Assembly: GCF_003634045.1 (NCBI RefSeq)
Contig: NZ_RBIM01000001.1
Coordinates: 558,001 to 622,000, forward strand
DNA length: 64,000 bases
Reading direction: 5' to 3'
Source: Maricaulis maris
GTDB lineage: Bacteria > Pseudomonadota > Alphaproteobacteria > Caulobacterales > Maricaulaceae
Under the pieces are notes generated by a model. The model was not told where the DNA came from, searched no databases, and was given only the letters and a program-made list of their open reading frames with translations. How positions within the stretch are numbered: the first letter of the stretch is position 1; each line of letters opens with the position of its first letter. The position numbers were made by a program, and so were the translations under genes. Positions 54,329 to 62,569 of the stretch are shown here, in pieces.

Positions 54329-54808
54329 ATGAGCGACGAAAACCGGCTTTTCACCATTCTGATGGTCGACGATGATCCGGACGACCGGCTGCTGTTCAAG
54401 GAAGCGTGTGAGGAAGTGCGGCTGCGCAATCCGCTCGATTTCCTCGAGAATGGCGAACAGCTGGTCGATTATCTCAAACGCCGCGGGCAATATGCCGATC
54501 TCGACGGAACGCCCTTTCCGGGCATCATCCTGCTTGATCTCAACATGCCGCTCAAGGATGGCCGCGAGGCGCTTGAGGAGATCAAGGCTGATGCCCAGCT
54601 GCGGCACATCCCGATCATTGTGCTGACCACGTCCAAGGACGAGGACGACATTCTTTCCTCCTACGGGCTGGGCGCGTCTTCCTATATCGTCAAGCCGATC
54701 TCGCTGGATCGTCTGATGCGGGTGGTCAATTCGATCGGCGAATACTGGGTCCAGATCGTCGAAGTGCCGTCGACCGAGAGCGAAGCCGAACCGGTCGACG
54801 ATATCTGA
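54329..54808 (+). CDS. Rcp1-like single-domain response regulator
   Basis: 159 aa receiver without an output domain. Acidic pocket D14-D16, phosphoacceptor D70 in LLDLNMP, T100 and K122. The long insertion before D70 (GQYADLDGTPFPGI) and the C-terminal VNSIGEYWVQIV are typical of Rcp1 receivers that pair with phytochrome-type kinases. It follows the two kinases by 46 nt. The output must come from another protein or from protein-protein interaction. Confidence 0.93.
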   Translation: MSDENRLFTILMVDDDPDDRLLFKEACEEVRLRNPLDFLENGEQLVDYLKRRGQYADLDGTPFPGIILLDLNMPLKDGREALEEIKADAQLRHIPIIVLTTSKDEDDILSSYGLGASSYIVKPISLDRLMRVVNSIGEYWVQIVEVPSTESEAEPVDDI

Positions 54809-54906
54809 TCCGATTCCGGTTTCCCCGATCAGGCGAGTTTGCTAGCCTCCCCTCGCGCAAGGGGGCGCTTGCGGACCCGTGGGGTCTGCTTATCGGGGAG
54901 TAACTC

Positions 54907-55245
54907 ATGAAACATCTGATTGCGGCCGGCTTGGCCGCTGCTTGTCTGGCCACGCCGGCCTTGGCCGAGGGCATGTCGAATGCGTTCGGGAATGCCGTGC
55001 GTGTCAGCATGGGCGAGCAAAGCTTCGACGCCTGGTTCAGTGCCGATGGCCGCTATAGTGACAGTCGTGGTCTCACCGGGACCTGGACCTATGAGGGCCA
55101 GCTCTGCATCCAGGTCACCACCGAAGCCGGTCCCGACGAAAACTGCGGGCCCTGGAATGAAACCCTGGCGCCGGGTGAAAGCTGGGTGACGGATGGCTGG
55201 TCGGCTGACGGCTCGCAGCTGACCGTTCAAATCATCGCCGGCTGA
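54907..55245 (+). CDS. Small exported protein of unknown function
   Basis: 112 aa. Signal peptide to ALAEG (about residue 21); the mature part is acidic and has two Cys (CIQV, ENCGPW), possibly a disulfide. Motifs GNAVRVSMGEQSFDAWFSAD and GLTGTWTYEGQLCIQV suggest a small beta-barrel. GGGGAG lies 6 nt before the ATG. No family recognised. Confidence 0.75.
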   Translation: MKHLIAAGLAAACLATPALAEGMSNAFGNAVRVSMGEQSFDAWFSADGRYSDSRGLTGTWTYEGQLCIQVTTEAGPDENCGPWNETLAPGESWVTDGWSADGSQLTVQIIAG

Positions 55246-55253
55246 TACGATCT

Positions 55254-55296
55254 CGTGACGGGCGCCGGTCGCCTTGTGCGGTGTGTGCCCGTCACG
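55254..55296 (+). terminator. Terminator-like 10-bp inverted repeat
   Basis: CGTGACGGGC pairs perfectly with GCCCGTCACG over a 23-nt loop and is followed by CTTTC. It starts 9 nt after the preceding stop. The short U-run makes intrinsic termination moderate. Confidence 0.6.
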
Positions 55297-55393
55297 CTTT
55301 CGCGCCGCGCGTGTCCAGGCGGGACGGCGCCACAGATAGGCGCTAGTATCCGGATCGGGCACGCTGGCCAGTTCCGGCGGCAAGGGGAAGATC

Positions 55394-56056
55394 ATGTTGT
55401 TAGCGCGTCTGTCGAAGATTTCCGCCACGCTCTTCGTGTCGATGATCCTGGCCATGATCATGCTGGTCGGCCTGTGGTATTACGCCGCCGACTGGCTGAG
55501 CTGGGTGCAGGACGGCGCCGACCTGATCGAGGACATGATCGCCTCCATCCCGCTGGAAGACCGCTACAATAATTTCGTCCGCCTCTTCGCGAGCGACGAC
55601 AAGATCGTGCTTTTGATCTTCACCATCATCGCCCGCATCCTGCTGGCCCTCGTCGGCAGCAGTTTTACCGCCCTGACCGGTGGCCATGATCGCTACAGGG
55701 TCAAGGAACCGGGGCTGATCAGCCAGGTTTCGTCGATGATGGCGACGCTTTTCCTGTCCTTCATCGTGGCCATCATCATGCTGGCGGTGATCTCGATCGC
55801 GGCGGAAGGCGTCTTGCACAGCCTGCTGGACGCCGCCGACTGGGTCGAAGACCAGATTGCCCATCTGCCGATCGGCGGACGCTGGCGCGCCGGGGTCCGC
55901 TTTGCGGTCTCCGACGACAAGATCGTGCTTTTGTTCTTCACCATCATCGCCCGCCTGTTGATCGCGCTGGTCGCGACGGCCGTTACGCGCGCGGTTGGTG
56001 GCGGCGACAAGCCGGAGATCATTGCGCCGAAGGCGAAGGCCAACGCCAACAGCTGA
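55394..56056 (+). CDS. Membrane protein made of two tandem repeats
   Basis: 220 aa. Two units of about 95 residues have the same plan: a helix (ATLFVSMILAMIMLV / ATLFLSFIVAIIMLA), a D-W-x-E-D-like amphipathic segment ending in ASIP / AHLP, then SDDKIVLLIFTIIARILLALV / SDDKIVLLFFTIIARLLIALV. The second block is also nearly identical at DNA level (SDDKIVLL...FTIIAR). Four membrane helices in total. A recent internal duplication is likely. No known family is recognised. Confidence 0.8.
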   Translation: MLLARLSKISATLFVSMILAMIMLVGLWYYAADWLSWVQDGADLIEDMIASIPLEDRYNNFVRLFASDDKIVLLIFTIIARILLALVGSSFTALTGGHDRYRVKEPGLISQVSSMMATLFLSFIVAIIMLAVISIAAEGVLHSLLDAADWVEDQIAHLPIGGRWRAGVRFAVSDDKIVLLFFTIIARLLIALVATAVTRAVGGGDKPEIIAPKAKANANS

Positions 56057-56170
56057 CGGTTCCCAGGCGTGTCTGGTCAGCCGTCGGCCCGGTCAGTCCT
56101 GACATGAAAGCTTGTGTTGCGTGCCACCGCCCGCTTCGGCATCAAGCGCCCAGCAGCGGGAGTGGGTGTC

Positions 56171-56662
56171 ATGTGGGGCAATCGAGCAATACTGCCGGGC
56201 TTGCTGGCCTGGTGTCTGGTCAGCATGGCGTCGGCCCAGGCCCAAGAGGCGGCGAGCGCGGATGACGTGGTCGCGGCCTCGCGCGCGCAACCGTTCCGGC
56301 CACTTGAGGACATGTGGGTCCGCCTGGATGTTTGCGGGTCCGGCGCGGCCAACGGCAGCGCCTTTCTCAACAGCTATGACAATTACCGCGACCCGCGCTC
56401 CCTGAATGTCGAGCTGGTGCCGGCACTTCGTTCAGCGCTGGCCGCGCTTAACGGCCAGGATCCGGTGGACCATTATCTGGGGCGGCGTGTGCTGGTCTTT
56501 GGGGCGGTCCGACAGGTTCCGATCCAGGTTCGTGACGCTGATGGCGTGGTCGTTCACGTCTATCACCAGACCCAGATGCGTCTGACCCGTCCTGACCGGA
56601 TACTGGTCGTGGAAAACGAGCAGGGTCCCGAGCGGGCCCGCTGCGATCGCCTCATCGCCTGA
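56171..56662 (+). CDS. Exported protein of unknown function
   Basis: 163 aa from the ATG at 56171 (GGAG 9 nt upstream; GTG at 56165 is an alternative). A signal peptide ends near AQAQE. Two candidate Cys in the mature part (DVCGSG and RCDRL). The middle (SALAALNGQDPVDHYLGRR, then VLVFGAVRQVPIQVRDADG) looks like a beta-sheet. Family not recognised. It is convergent with the esterase gene. Confidence 0.7.
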   Translation: MWGNRAILPGLLAWCLVSMASAQAQEAASADDVVAASRAQPFRPLEDMWVRLDVCGSGAANGSAFLNSYDNYRDPRSLNVELVPALRSALAALNGQDPVDHYLGRRVLVFGAVRQVPIQVRDADGVVVHVYHQTQMRLTRPDRILVVENEQGPERARCDRLIA

Positions 56663-56674
56663 TCCAGGTGGCTA

Positions 56675-57691
56675 TCACGCGCTCAGTGCTTCGGCGAGGA
56701 AGGGCAGGGAGACGTCCATCCGGTAATCGATCGAGGAATGGGTGTCGGGGAATTCCTCATAGCGGTGCTTGACGCCCAGGGCGGCCAGCTTTCGGGTCAT
56801 GCGGCGGGCGCCGTAGAGCAGGTTGTACTGGTCGATATCGCCGCAATCGATCATCAGCGCCTTGAGCTGTTTCAGTCCTTCGCCATGGCTGTCGACCAGT
56901 TCCAGCGGGTCCCATTTCATCCATTCAGCCCAGCGCTCCGGGATCAGCTCGCAAGTGTCCATCGTCACCGGCAGGCGGATGCCCATCAGCACGCTCGGAT
57001 CGGGGTCAGGGTCATAGGTGGCCGCCATGGCCAGGGTCATCAGCGTATGCATGTCTTCGCCGGCCGGTTTCAGGGCGGCTTCGAAAGCCTCGATAAAGCT
57101 GGTGATCGTGCCGCCATGCTTGCCGATACGCCGCAGGGCCAGGGCGAAATCGGTCGCGAATGCCAGCTCGAAGCCCATATCGCCGGAATGGCACACCGCC
57201 CCGGCCCAGACATCGGGATATTTGAGGGCATGTACCATGGCGCCATAACCGCCTGACGATTTGCCGAACACGGCCCGCTTGCCGGTGCCGCCGCAGCCGA
57301 ACTTGCCTTCGATCACCGGCAGCATTTCGGCGATCAGGAAATCCTCCCACATCCCCATGGCCGGCGAGTTGACATACTGGTTGCCGCCCAACCGGGTAAA
57401 GCAGTCGGGAAAGGCGATCACGGCCGGCTTCATGACGCCGCTGGCGATCAGGCGGTCAGCGCGTTCGGGAACATTCTCGCCGAAGTTTTTCCAGTTCACA
57501 TGGCCCAGACCCGAGCCGGTAAAACCGGCCAGGTCGACCAGCAGCGGCAGGTCCGTCCCGTCATGACCATGCGGCACATAGACATCGACGCGGCGCCGGG
57601 TCGGGTCGCCGAGCCGGTTGCAGGCCACGGCCTGGCTGTCGATGAAAAGCGTGTGGATCCGGCCCTCCGGCAGGCTGTGGTCGCGGCGCAT
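56675..57691 (-). CDS. Alpha/beta hydrolase (esterase D/PF00756-like)
   Basis: 338 aa from the ATG at 57691 (GGGGGAAAG upstream). Features are RRVDVYVPHGHDG, VIAFPDCFTRLGGNQYVNSP, the nucleophile elbow VFGKSSGGYGAMVHAL (G-x-S-x-G), VCHSGDMGFELAF and the C-terminal EFPDTHSSIDYR with the likely His. No signal peptide. Resembles trehalose-mycolyl/feruloyl-type putative esterases. Substrate unknown. Confidence 0.85.
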   Translation of the reverse strand: MRRDHSLPEGRIHTLFIDSQAVACNRLGDPTRRRVDVYVPHGHDGTDLPLLVDLAGFTGSGLGHVNWKNFGENVPERADRLIASGVMKPAVIAFPDCFTRLGGNQYVNSPAMGMWEDFLIAEMLPVIEGKFGCGGTGKRAVFGKSSGGYGAMVHALKYPDVWAGAVCHSGDMGFELAFATDFALALRRIGKHGGTITSFIEAFEAALKPAGEDMHTLMTLAMAATYDPDPDPSVLMGIRLPVTMDTCELIPERWAEWMKWDPLELVDSHGEGLKQLKALMIDCGDIDQYNLLYGARRMTRKLAALGVKHRYEEFPDTHSSIDYRMDVSLPFLAEALSA

Positions 57692-57785
57692 GATCTTTCC
57701 CCCGGTTGTGGTCACGGCACACTAGGCTGCGCCGTCGCCAGCGCAAATGGTTGAGCTGCGGCGACAAAGCGGGCAAGTCTTCTGC

Positions 57786-58367
57786 ATGAGCAGCACCAAA
57801 CACTACATCACCGCCAATGCCTTGCTGGAGGACAGTTTTCGCCTCGCCCGGCAGATTCTCGACAGCGACTACCGGCCAACTCATATCGTCGGTGTCTGGC
57901 GTGGCGGCGCGCCGGTTGGCATTGCGGTCCAGGAATGGCTGGCCCATTGCGGGCTGGAAACGGATCATATCGCCATCCGCACCGCCTCCTATACCGGGAT
58001 CGACCAGCAGGACCGCAATGTCCGCGTCTATGGCGAGGGGTATCTCGTCGACACGCTGGAGGCCGAGGACCGGCTGCTGATTGTCGATGATGTCTATGAC
58101 AGCGGTCGGTCGATTGCCGCAGTGCTGGAGACGCTTCGCGCCAAATGTCGTCGCAACTTCCCGGCCGAAGCCCGGATCGCGACCGTCTATTACAAGCCGC
58201 TGCGCAACACGACCGAGTTGACGCCGGATTATTTCGTCCATGAAAGCGACGACTGGCTTGTCTTCCCGCACGAGATTTGCGGTTTGGGCGCTGATGAGCT
58301 GGCCGCGAAAGGTCTGCCGGCAGACCTGCTTCCGCCGAACGATGTGGTGACCAAGGACGGAGCGTAG
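57786..58367 (+). CDS. Phosphoribosyltransferase family protein
   Basis: 193 aa from the ATG at 57786. GVWRGGAPVGIAVQEWL and the PRPP loop LLIVDDVYDSGRSIAAVL are classic type I PRTase features. The C-terminal region YVHESDDWLVFPHE resembles bacterial hypoxanthine/xanthine PRTases. It would use PRPP from prs to salvage a purine, but the base cannot be assigned. The membrane gene follows after 6 nt. Confidence 0.85.
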   Translation: MSSTKHYITANALLEDSFRLARQILDSDYRPTHIVGVWRGGAPVGIAVQEWLAHCGLETDHIAIRTASYTGIDQQDRNVRVYGEGYLVDTLEAEDRLLIVDDVYDSGRSIAAVLETLRAKCRRNFPAEARIATVYYKPLRNTTELTPDYFVHESDDWLVFPHEICGLGADELAAKGLPADLLPPNDVVTKDGA

Positions 58368-58373
58368 GCGCGC

Positions 58374-58787
58374 ATGACGTCACAAACACCGCGAATTTTC
58401 TGGTTGGCCTTCGGCCTGATCATCCTGGAAGCGGGCTATGCGCTCTTCAACGCTGGCAAGGATCTGATCATCCGTTTCCTGCCGGGCAGCCACGCCTATA
58501 TGAATCCGGCCGAGGTGGCGTTCATCCTGTCCGTCAGCTGGCTGCAGGAACTGGTCTTCTTTTCAGCCGTGGCGGCGACCTGTGTCAGCGTTTACCTGAT
58601 GCTGCAGCGCTCGATCTGGGTGTTGGCAACCTATGCTGCGGGTGTTTTCCTGACCAAGGCCGACTGGTTGATCTCCGGCTTCAACGGTGTCGAGCTTTTT
58701 GCCCTGAACGGCTATGTCAGCCTCATCTATCAGACAGTCGTGATGGGGGTGTTGGTGTGGTTGTCATTCCTGGGAAAACTGGATTGA
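58374..58787 (+). CDS. Small membrane protein of unknown function
   Basis: 137 aa with four hydrophobic helices (for example FWLAFGLIILEAGYALF and TVVMGVLVWLSFLGKL at the end). No catalytic motif. It starts 6 nt after the phosphoribosyltransferase gene, so is probably co-transcribed. Convergent with nadC. Confidence 0.75.
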   Translation: MTSQTPRIFWLAFGLIILEAGYALFNAGKDLIIRFLPGSHAYMNPAEVAFILSVSWLQELVFFSAVAATCVSVYLMLQRSIWVLATYAAGVFLTKADWLISGFNGVELFALNGYVSLIYQTVVMGVLVWLSFLGKLD

Positions 58788-58808
58788 CCGCGCGGACCCA
58801 GCAACATC

Positions 58809-59660
58809 TCAGCCCTCGTCCAAGCCAATATCAAAATTGGGCGCTGAATGGGTCAGCGCCCCGACCGAGATCACATCGACGCCGGTTTCGGCAATGCCGC
58901 GCACGGTCGTCAGATTGACCCCCCCAGAGGCTTCCAGCGTCACCTTGCCCTTGGCCGCCGCGACGGCGGCATTGAGGTCATCCAGCGAAAAATTGTCCAG
59001 CAGTACGCTCTCCGCGCCAGCGGAGATCGCAGCGTCGAGCTGGTCGAGCCGGTCCACTTCGACGGCAATGCGGGTCATGTGACCGGCGTTTGAGCGCGCG
59101 GCTTTGACAGCCTCGGCGACCCCGCCGCAGACAGCGACATGATTGTCCTTGATCAGGATGGCGTCATCGAGCCCGAAACGGTGCAGCGCCCCGCCGCCGG
59201 CCTGGACGGCCTGCAGCTCGAAGGCGCGGAAACCCGGTGTGGTCTTGCGGGTGTGGGCGATCCGGGCGCCGGTGCCCTTGACCGCATCGACATAAGCCCG
59301 CGTGAAGGTCGCAATCCCGCTCATCCGTCCCATGAAGTTCAAGAGGATCCGTTCGGCTGCCAACAGGCCGCGGGCGCGTCCGGTCACCGAGATCAGCACA
59401 TCGCCGGGTTTCACCTTATCGCCGTCTTCCATTTGCGGGCTGACCAGGGCTTCCGGATCACATTGCCAGATCGCTTCCAGCGCCGGCTGGAAACCACAGA
59501 CCACGCCGGCCTCGCGCGCATTGACGTAGAATTTTGCTTCGGCCTTGGCTGGAATGCAGGCCAGGGAGGTGACATCACCGCGACCGCCCTGGTCCTCGGC
59601 AATGGCGCGGGCGACCGCATCGCGGACGACTTGGCGGGGCAGGGGCAGGATGGCGGGCAT
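58809..59660 (-). CDS. nadC: Nicotinate-nucleotide pyrophosphorylase
   Basis: 283 aa from the ATG at 59660. Quinolinate PRTase signatures are DVTSLACIPAKAEA, the HTRKTTPGFRAFE motif, the GGGALHRFGLDDAILIKDNH segment and VEVDRLDQLD. It converts quinolinate and PRPP to nicotinate mononucleotide. Last gene of nadABC, 10 nt after nadB. Confidence 0.96.
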   Translation of the reverse strand: MPAILPLPRQVVRDAVARAIAEDQGGRGDVTSLACIPAKAEAKFYVNAREAGVVCGFQPALEAIWQCDPEALVSPQMEDGDKVKPGDVLISVTGRARGLLAAERILLNFMGRMSGIATFTRAYVDAVKGTGARIAHTRKTTPGFRAFELQAVQAGGGALHRFGLDDAILIKDNHVAVCGGVAEAVKAARSNAGHMTRIAVEVDRLDQLDAAISAGAESVLLDNFSLDDLNAAVAAAKGKVTLEASGGVNLTTVRGIAETGVDVISVGALTHSAPNFDIGLDEG

Positions 59661-59670
59661 GGCGGTCGTC

Positions 59671-61308
59671 CTATTCAGCCGGACCGTTGAGGGCCGCGGG
59701 CGCCAGTTCCGGCGCGGCAAGATCGTCGAGGCGCAGCGCGCTATGGCGCGCCTCCTTGAGTGTTTGTGGGCAATCAGTGCGGAAATGACCACCCCGGCTT
59801 TCACGCCGGTTCAGCGCGCCCGTCACGATGAAGCGCGCTGCGATCAGCGCATCCGCCTCGCCATGCTCGGATCGCATCGCATCGATCAGCGCCGCCAGTT
59901 CACTCAGCCCGGCCTCGCTACGCTCGACCCCGCAATGGCGCGACATGGCCTGACGCAGTCGCAGGAGGGCGAGGGGAGGGAGGTTTCCTCCCCAGCTTGC
60001 TGGGGAGGGGGATCGCGAAGCGGTGGAGGGGTCGGTGTGCGCAAGCACGCCGATGTCGATCCCAAGTGGCTCACGGCGGCCTGCGGCCGCGGCTCCATCG
60101 ACCCGCGGCTTTGCCGCGGCCCACTTCCCCACGGTGTGGGGAAGAAACGCCGCTACACGCGCAAACCGCGCCGCTGACACCAGCCCCTCGGCCAGCGAAT
60201 TCGAGGCCAGGCGATTGGCGCCGTGCAGGCCGGTGGCGGCGCATTCGCCGATCGCAAACAGGCCGGGGACCGAGGTTCGTCCGTCGATATCGGTGGCAAC
60301 ACCGCCCATATGGTAATGCGCCGTCGGGGCAACCGGGATCGGCTCGATACGCGGATCGATGCCGGCGCGCTGGCAGGCTGCGAAGACCGCCGGGAATCGC
60401 TCCGGGAACGCCTCGCCGACAGCCTCACGGCAATCGAGGAAAGCGCCTTTTCCCGATGCATTCTGGCGGTGCACGGCGCGGGCGACGACATCGCGCGGAG
60501 CCAGCTCCGCATCGTCGTGGATCGCCTTCATGAAGCGGTGACCGGTCTGGTCGACCAGGATCGCCCCCTCACCGCGCAGGGCTTCGGTGCACAGGGGCGC
60601 CGGATCGAGGCCGGCATTGAGCGCGGTCGGGTGGAATTGCACGAATTCCGGGTCACGGATTTCCGCACCCAGACGGGCTGCCATGGCCATGGCCTGGCCC
60701 TGGGCGATCGCCGGAGTGGTGGTCAGCGCGAACAGGCCACCTGCGCCGCCCATGGCAAGCAGGGTTGTGTCGGCGTCAAGGGCCTCGATCTCGCCGTTCG
60801 GGCCTTGCGCAATGGCACCCCTGCAGGCGTTCGCGTCACCCAGCAGGGAGACCGCTCTCCAGCCATCGCGGATCTCGATATGAGCGGCCGCGCGAACCGC
60901 CTCGATCAGGGTTGCCATGATCGCCGCGCCGGCCCCATCGCCCTTCACCCTTGCGACCCGCGGCCGCGAATGCGCCGCTTCGCGGGAGAGGGACCAGCCC
61001 TCGCCCTCGCGCTCAAACGGCGCACCGAGTGCCGCCAGTGCCGCAACTTCCGCCGCCGCGCCCTCGGCAAGGGCAAAGGCCGCGTCTTGATCAACCAGAC
61101 CGGCACCCGCCGCGACCGTGTCGCGGGCATGCAGCGCCGCACTGTCATTCGCGGCCAGTGCCGCCGACACTCCGCCCTGCGCCCAGCCGGACGCGGCTCC
61201 GTCACCCAGCGGTGCGCCGGTAAGAAGGATCACCGGCCGCGGCGCGAGCTTCAACGCCGCCCAGAGTCCGGCGATGCCAGCGCCGCAAATAAGGGTGGGG
61301 CGGGTCAT
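59671..61308 (-). CDS. nadB: L-aspartate oxidase with an in-frame repeat insertion
   Basis: 545 aa FAD enzyme making iminoaspartate. The nucleotide-binding site is [14 protein letters not shown]. Other signatures are [12 protein letters not shown] and [41 protein letters not shown]. Residues 388-447 (FLPHTVGKW ... GGNLPPL) do not look like NadB but like translated palindromic repeat (nt 59968-60147). They sit between the FAD domain and the helical C-terminal domain, where a flexible linker is tolerated. The frame is intact. Confidence 0.93.
   Translation of the reverse strand: [545 protein letters not shown]
59968..60147. repeat. Palindromic repeat cluster inserted in nadB
   Basis: About 180 bp (60 codons) within nadB. 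An A-hairpin CTTCCCC/GGGGAAG (60124-60144), a B-hairpin CCGCGGC/GCCGCGG (60103-60119) and a C-hairpin GCGGCC/GGCCGC (60076-60090) match the triple-hairpin family. A further hairpin, CCTCCCCAGC/GCTGGGGAGG, lies at 59987-60008. This is copy 4 of the family, extended at one side. Confidence 0.8.
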
Positions 61309-61312
61309 GGGA

Positions 61313-62422
61313 TCAAATCACAACCAGATCCACACGCTTCTCCGGCTTGGTCGGATCAAAGCTGGCGGGCTTGGCCGGCTTGGGCAGGTCGAGCATGGCC
61401 TGGACCGAACGGCGGGCGCCTTCGATGACGGCGTCGGGGACGGTCACTTCATGCTGTCCCAGACGCAGGCAGTCATAGATGTTTTCCAGCGTGATCCGCT
61501 TCATGTGCGGGCACAGATTGCAGGGGCGGATGAACTCGACCTCCGGCACGTCGGCGGCGACATTGTCGCTCATTGAGCATTCGGTGAGGAGGACGGCCTT
61601 CTTGGCGCCTGAATCCTTGGCCCAGTCGGCCATGGCGGCGGTCGAGCCGGCGAAATCGGCGGCTTGGACCACCTCCAGCGGGCTTTCCGGATGGGTGATG
61701 ATGACCACGCCGGGATGGGCATCGCGCAGGTCCTGGATGTCCTGCGCCGTGAATTGCTCGTGGACTTCACAAGCCCCCGCCCAGGTCAGGATTTTGACAT
61801 CGGTCTGGGCGGCGACATTCTTGGCGAGATACTGGTCGGGCAGGAGGATGACGGTATCGCTGCCAAGGCTCTCGACCACTTGCACCGCGTTGGAGCTGGT
61901 GCAGCAGATATCGCACTCGGCTTTGACGTCCGCCGAGGTGTTCACATAGGTTACGACCGGGATGCCGGGATAGGCGGCCTTGATGCGGCGCACATCCTCG
62001 CCCGTGATCGATGAGGCCAGCGAACAGCCGGCGCGGGTGTCGGGGATGAGGACGGTCTTTTCCGGGGCGAGCACCTTGGCGGTCTCGGCCATGAAGTGGA
62101 CGCCAGCCTGGACGATGATATCGGCTTCGCTTTCCGCCGCCATGCGGGCGAGGGCGAGGCTGTCGCCCATCAGGTCGCCGACGCAGTGGAAAATGTCCGC
62201 CGTCATGTAATTGTGCGCGAGGATGACCGCGTTCTTTTCTTTTTTCAGCTGGTTGATGGCGTGGATGAGGGGGGCCTTGGCAGGCCATTCCATCGGTGTC
62301 ACGACATGGCTGACCTTGGCGTAAAGATGGTCCGTCGCGGCTTTGACCTCGTCCGTATAGGCGAGTTCGGGCCGATCCTGATCAAAGCCCGCAAGCGTGC
62401 CGTCCATGTTCATCCGGTCCAT
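61313..62422 (-). CDS. nadA: Quinolinate synthase A
   Basis: 369 aa from the ATG at 62422, preferred over 62452 because GAGGGAAAA precedes it directly and site 1 of the operator array lies between the two. Three candidate [4Fe-4S] Cys occur in TRAGCSLAS, CDICCTSSN and RPCNLCPHM. AVILAHNYMTADI, GVHFMAETAKVL and VIITHPESPLEVVQAA are NadA signatures. It condenses iminoaspartate with DHAP. First gene of nadABC, 4 nt before nadB. Confidence 0.95.
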   Translation of the reverse strand: MDRMNMDGTLAGFDQDRPELAYTDEVKAATDHLYAKVSHVVTPMEWPAKAPLIHAINQLKKEKNAVILAHNYMTADIFHCVGDLMGDSLALARMAAESEADIIVQAGVHFMAETAKVLAPEKTVLIPDTRAGCSLASSITGEDVRRIKAAYPGIPVVTYVNTSADVKAECDICCTSSNAVQVVESLGSDTVILLPDQYLAKNVAAQTDVKILTWAGACEVHEQFTAQDIQDLRDAHPGVVIITHPESPLEVVQAADFAGSTAAMADWAKDSGAKKAVLLTECSMSDNVAADVPEVEFIRPCNLCPHMKRITLENIYDCLRLGQHEVTVPDAVIEGARRSVQAMLDLPKPAKPASFDPTKPEKRVDLVVI

Positions 62423-62435
62423 TTTTCCCTCACTT

Positions 62436-62452
62436 TTGCTCAATTCGAGCAT
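62436..62452. promoter_or_regulatory. nad operator candidate, site 1
   Basis: TTGCTC-AATTC-GAGCAT: half-sites WTGCTC/GAGCWT with a 5-nt spacer. It begins 14 nt upstream of the nadA ATG at 62422 and overlaps its leader, a repressing position. Confidence 0.6.
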
Positions 62453-62505
62453 ATCTGGGGTCTGAAAAGAGGCGATGGCTGAAGGGCCATCACCGGAAAC
62501 GCGGC

Positions 62506-62526
62506 TTATGCTCGAAATGAGCTTAA
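62506..62526. promoter_or_regulatory. nad operator candidate, site 2
   Basis: Core ATGCTC-GAAAT-GAGCTT (62508-62524) within the near-palindrome TTATGCTC...GAGCTTAA. Half-site and spacer lengths match sites 1 and 3. It lies in the expected nadA promoter region. Confidence 0.6.
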
Positions 62527-62539
62527 CCGTGAGTGAGAT

Positions 62540-62560
62540 ATATGCTCACAGTGAGCATTG
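62540..62560. promoter_or_regulatory. nad operator candidate, site 3
   Basis: ATGCTC-ACAGT-GAGCAT (62542-62558), with perfectly palindromic 8-bp arms ATGCTCAC/GTGAGCAT around a single central base. It is the most symmetric of the three sites and lies just after the stop of the upstream small membrane gene. Confidence 0.65.
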
Positions 62561-62569
62561 CGCAAGGGG

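Noticed and set aside
54823-54900. Long-range pairing of CCCCGAT with the Shine-Dalgarno ATCGGGG before the small exported protein gene
   Set aside because: Only 7 bp over more than 60 nt with competing local hairpins; too weak to list as a regulatory element.
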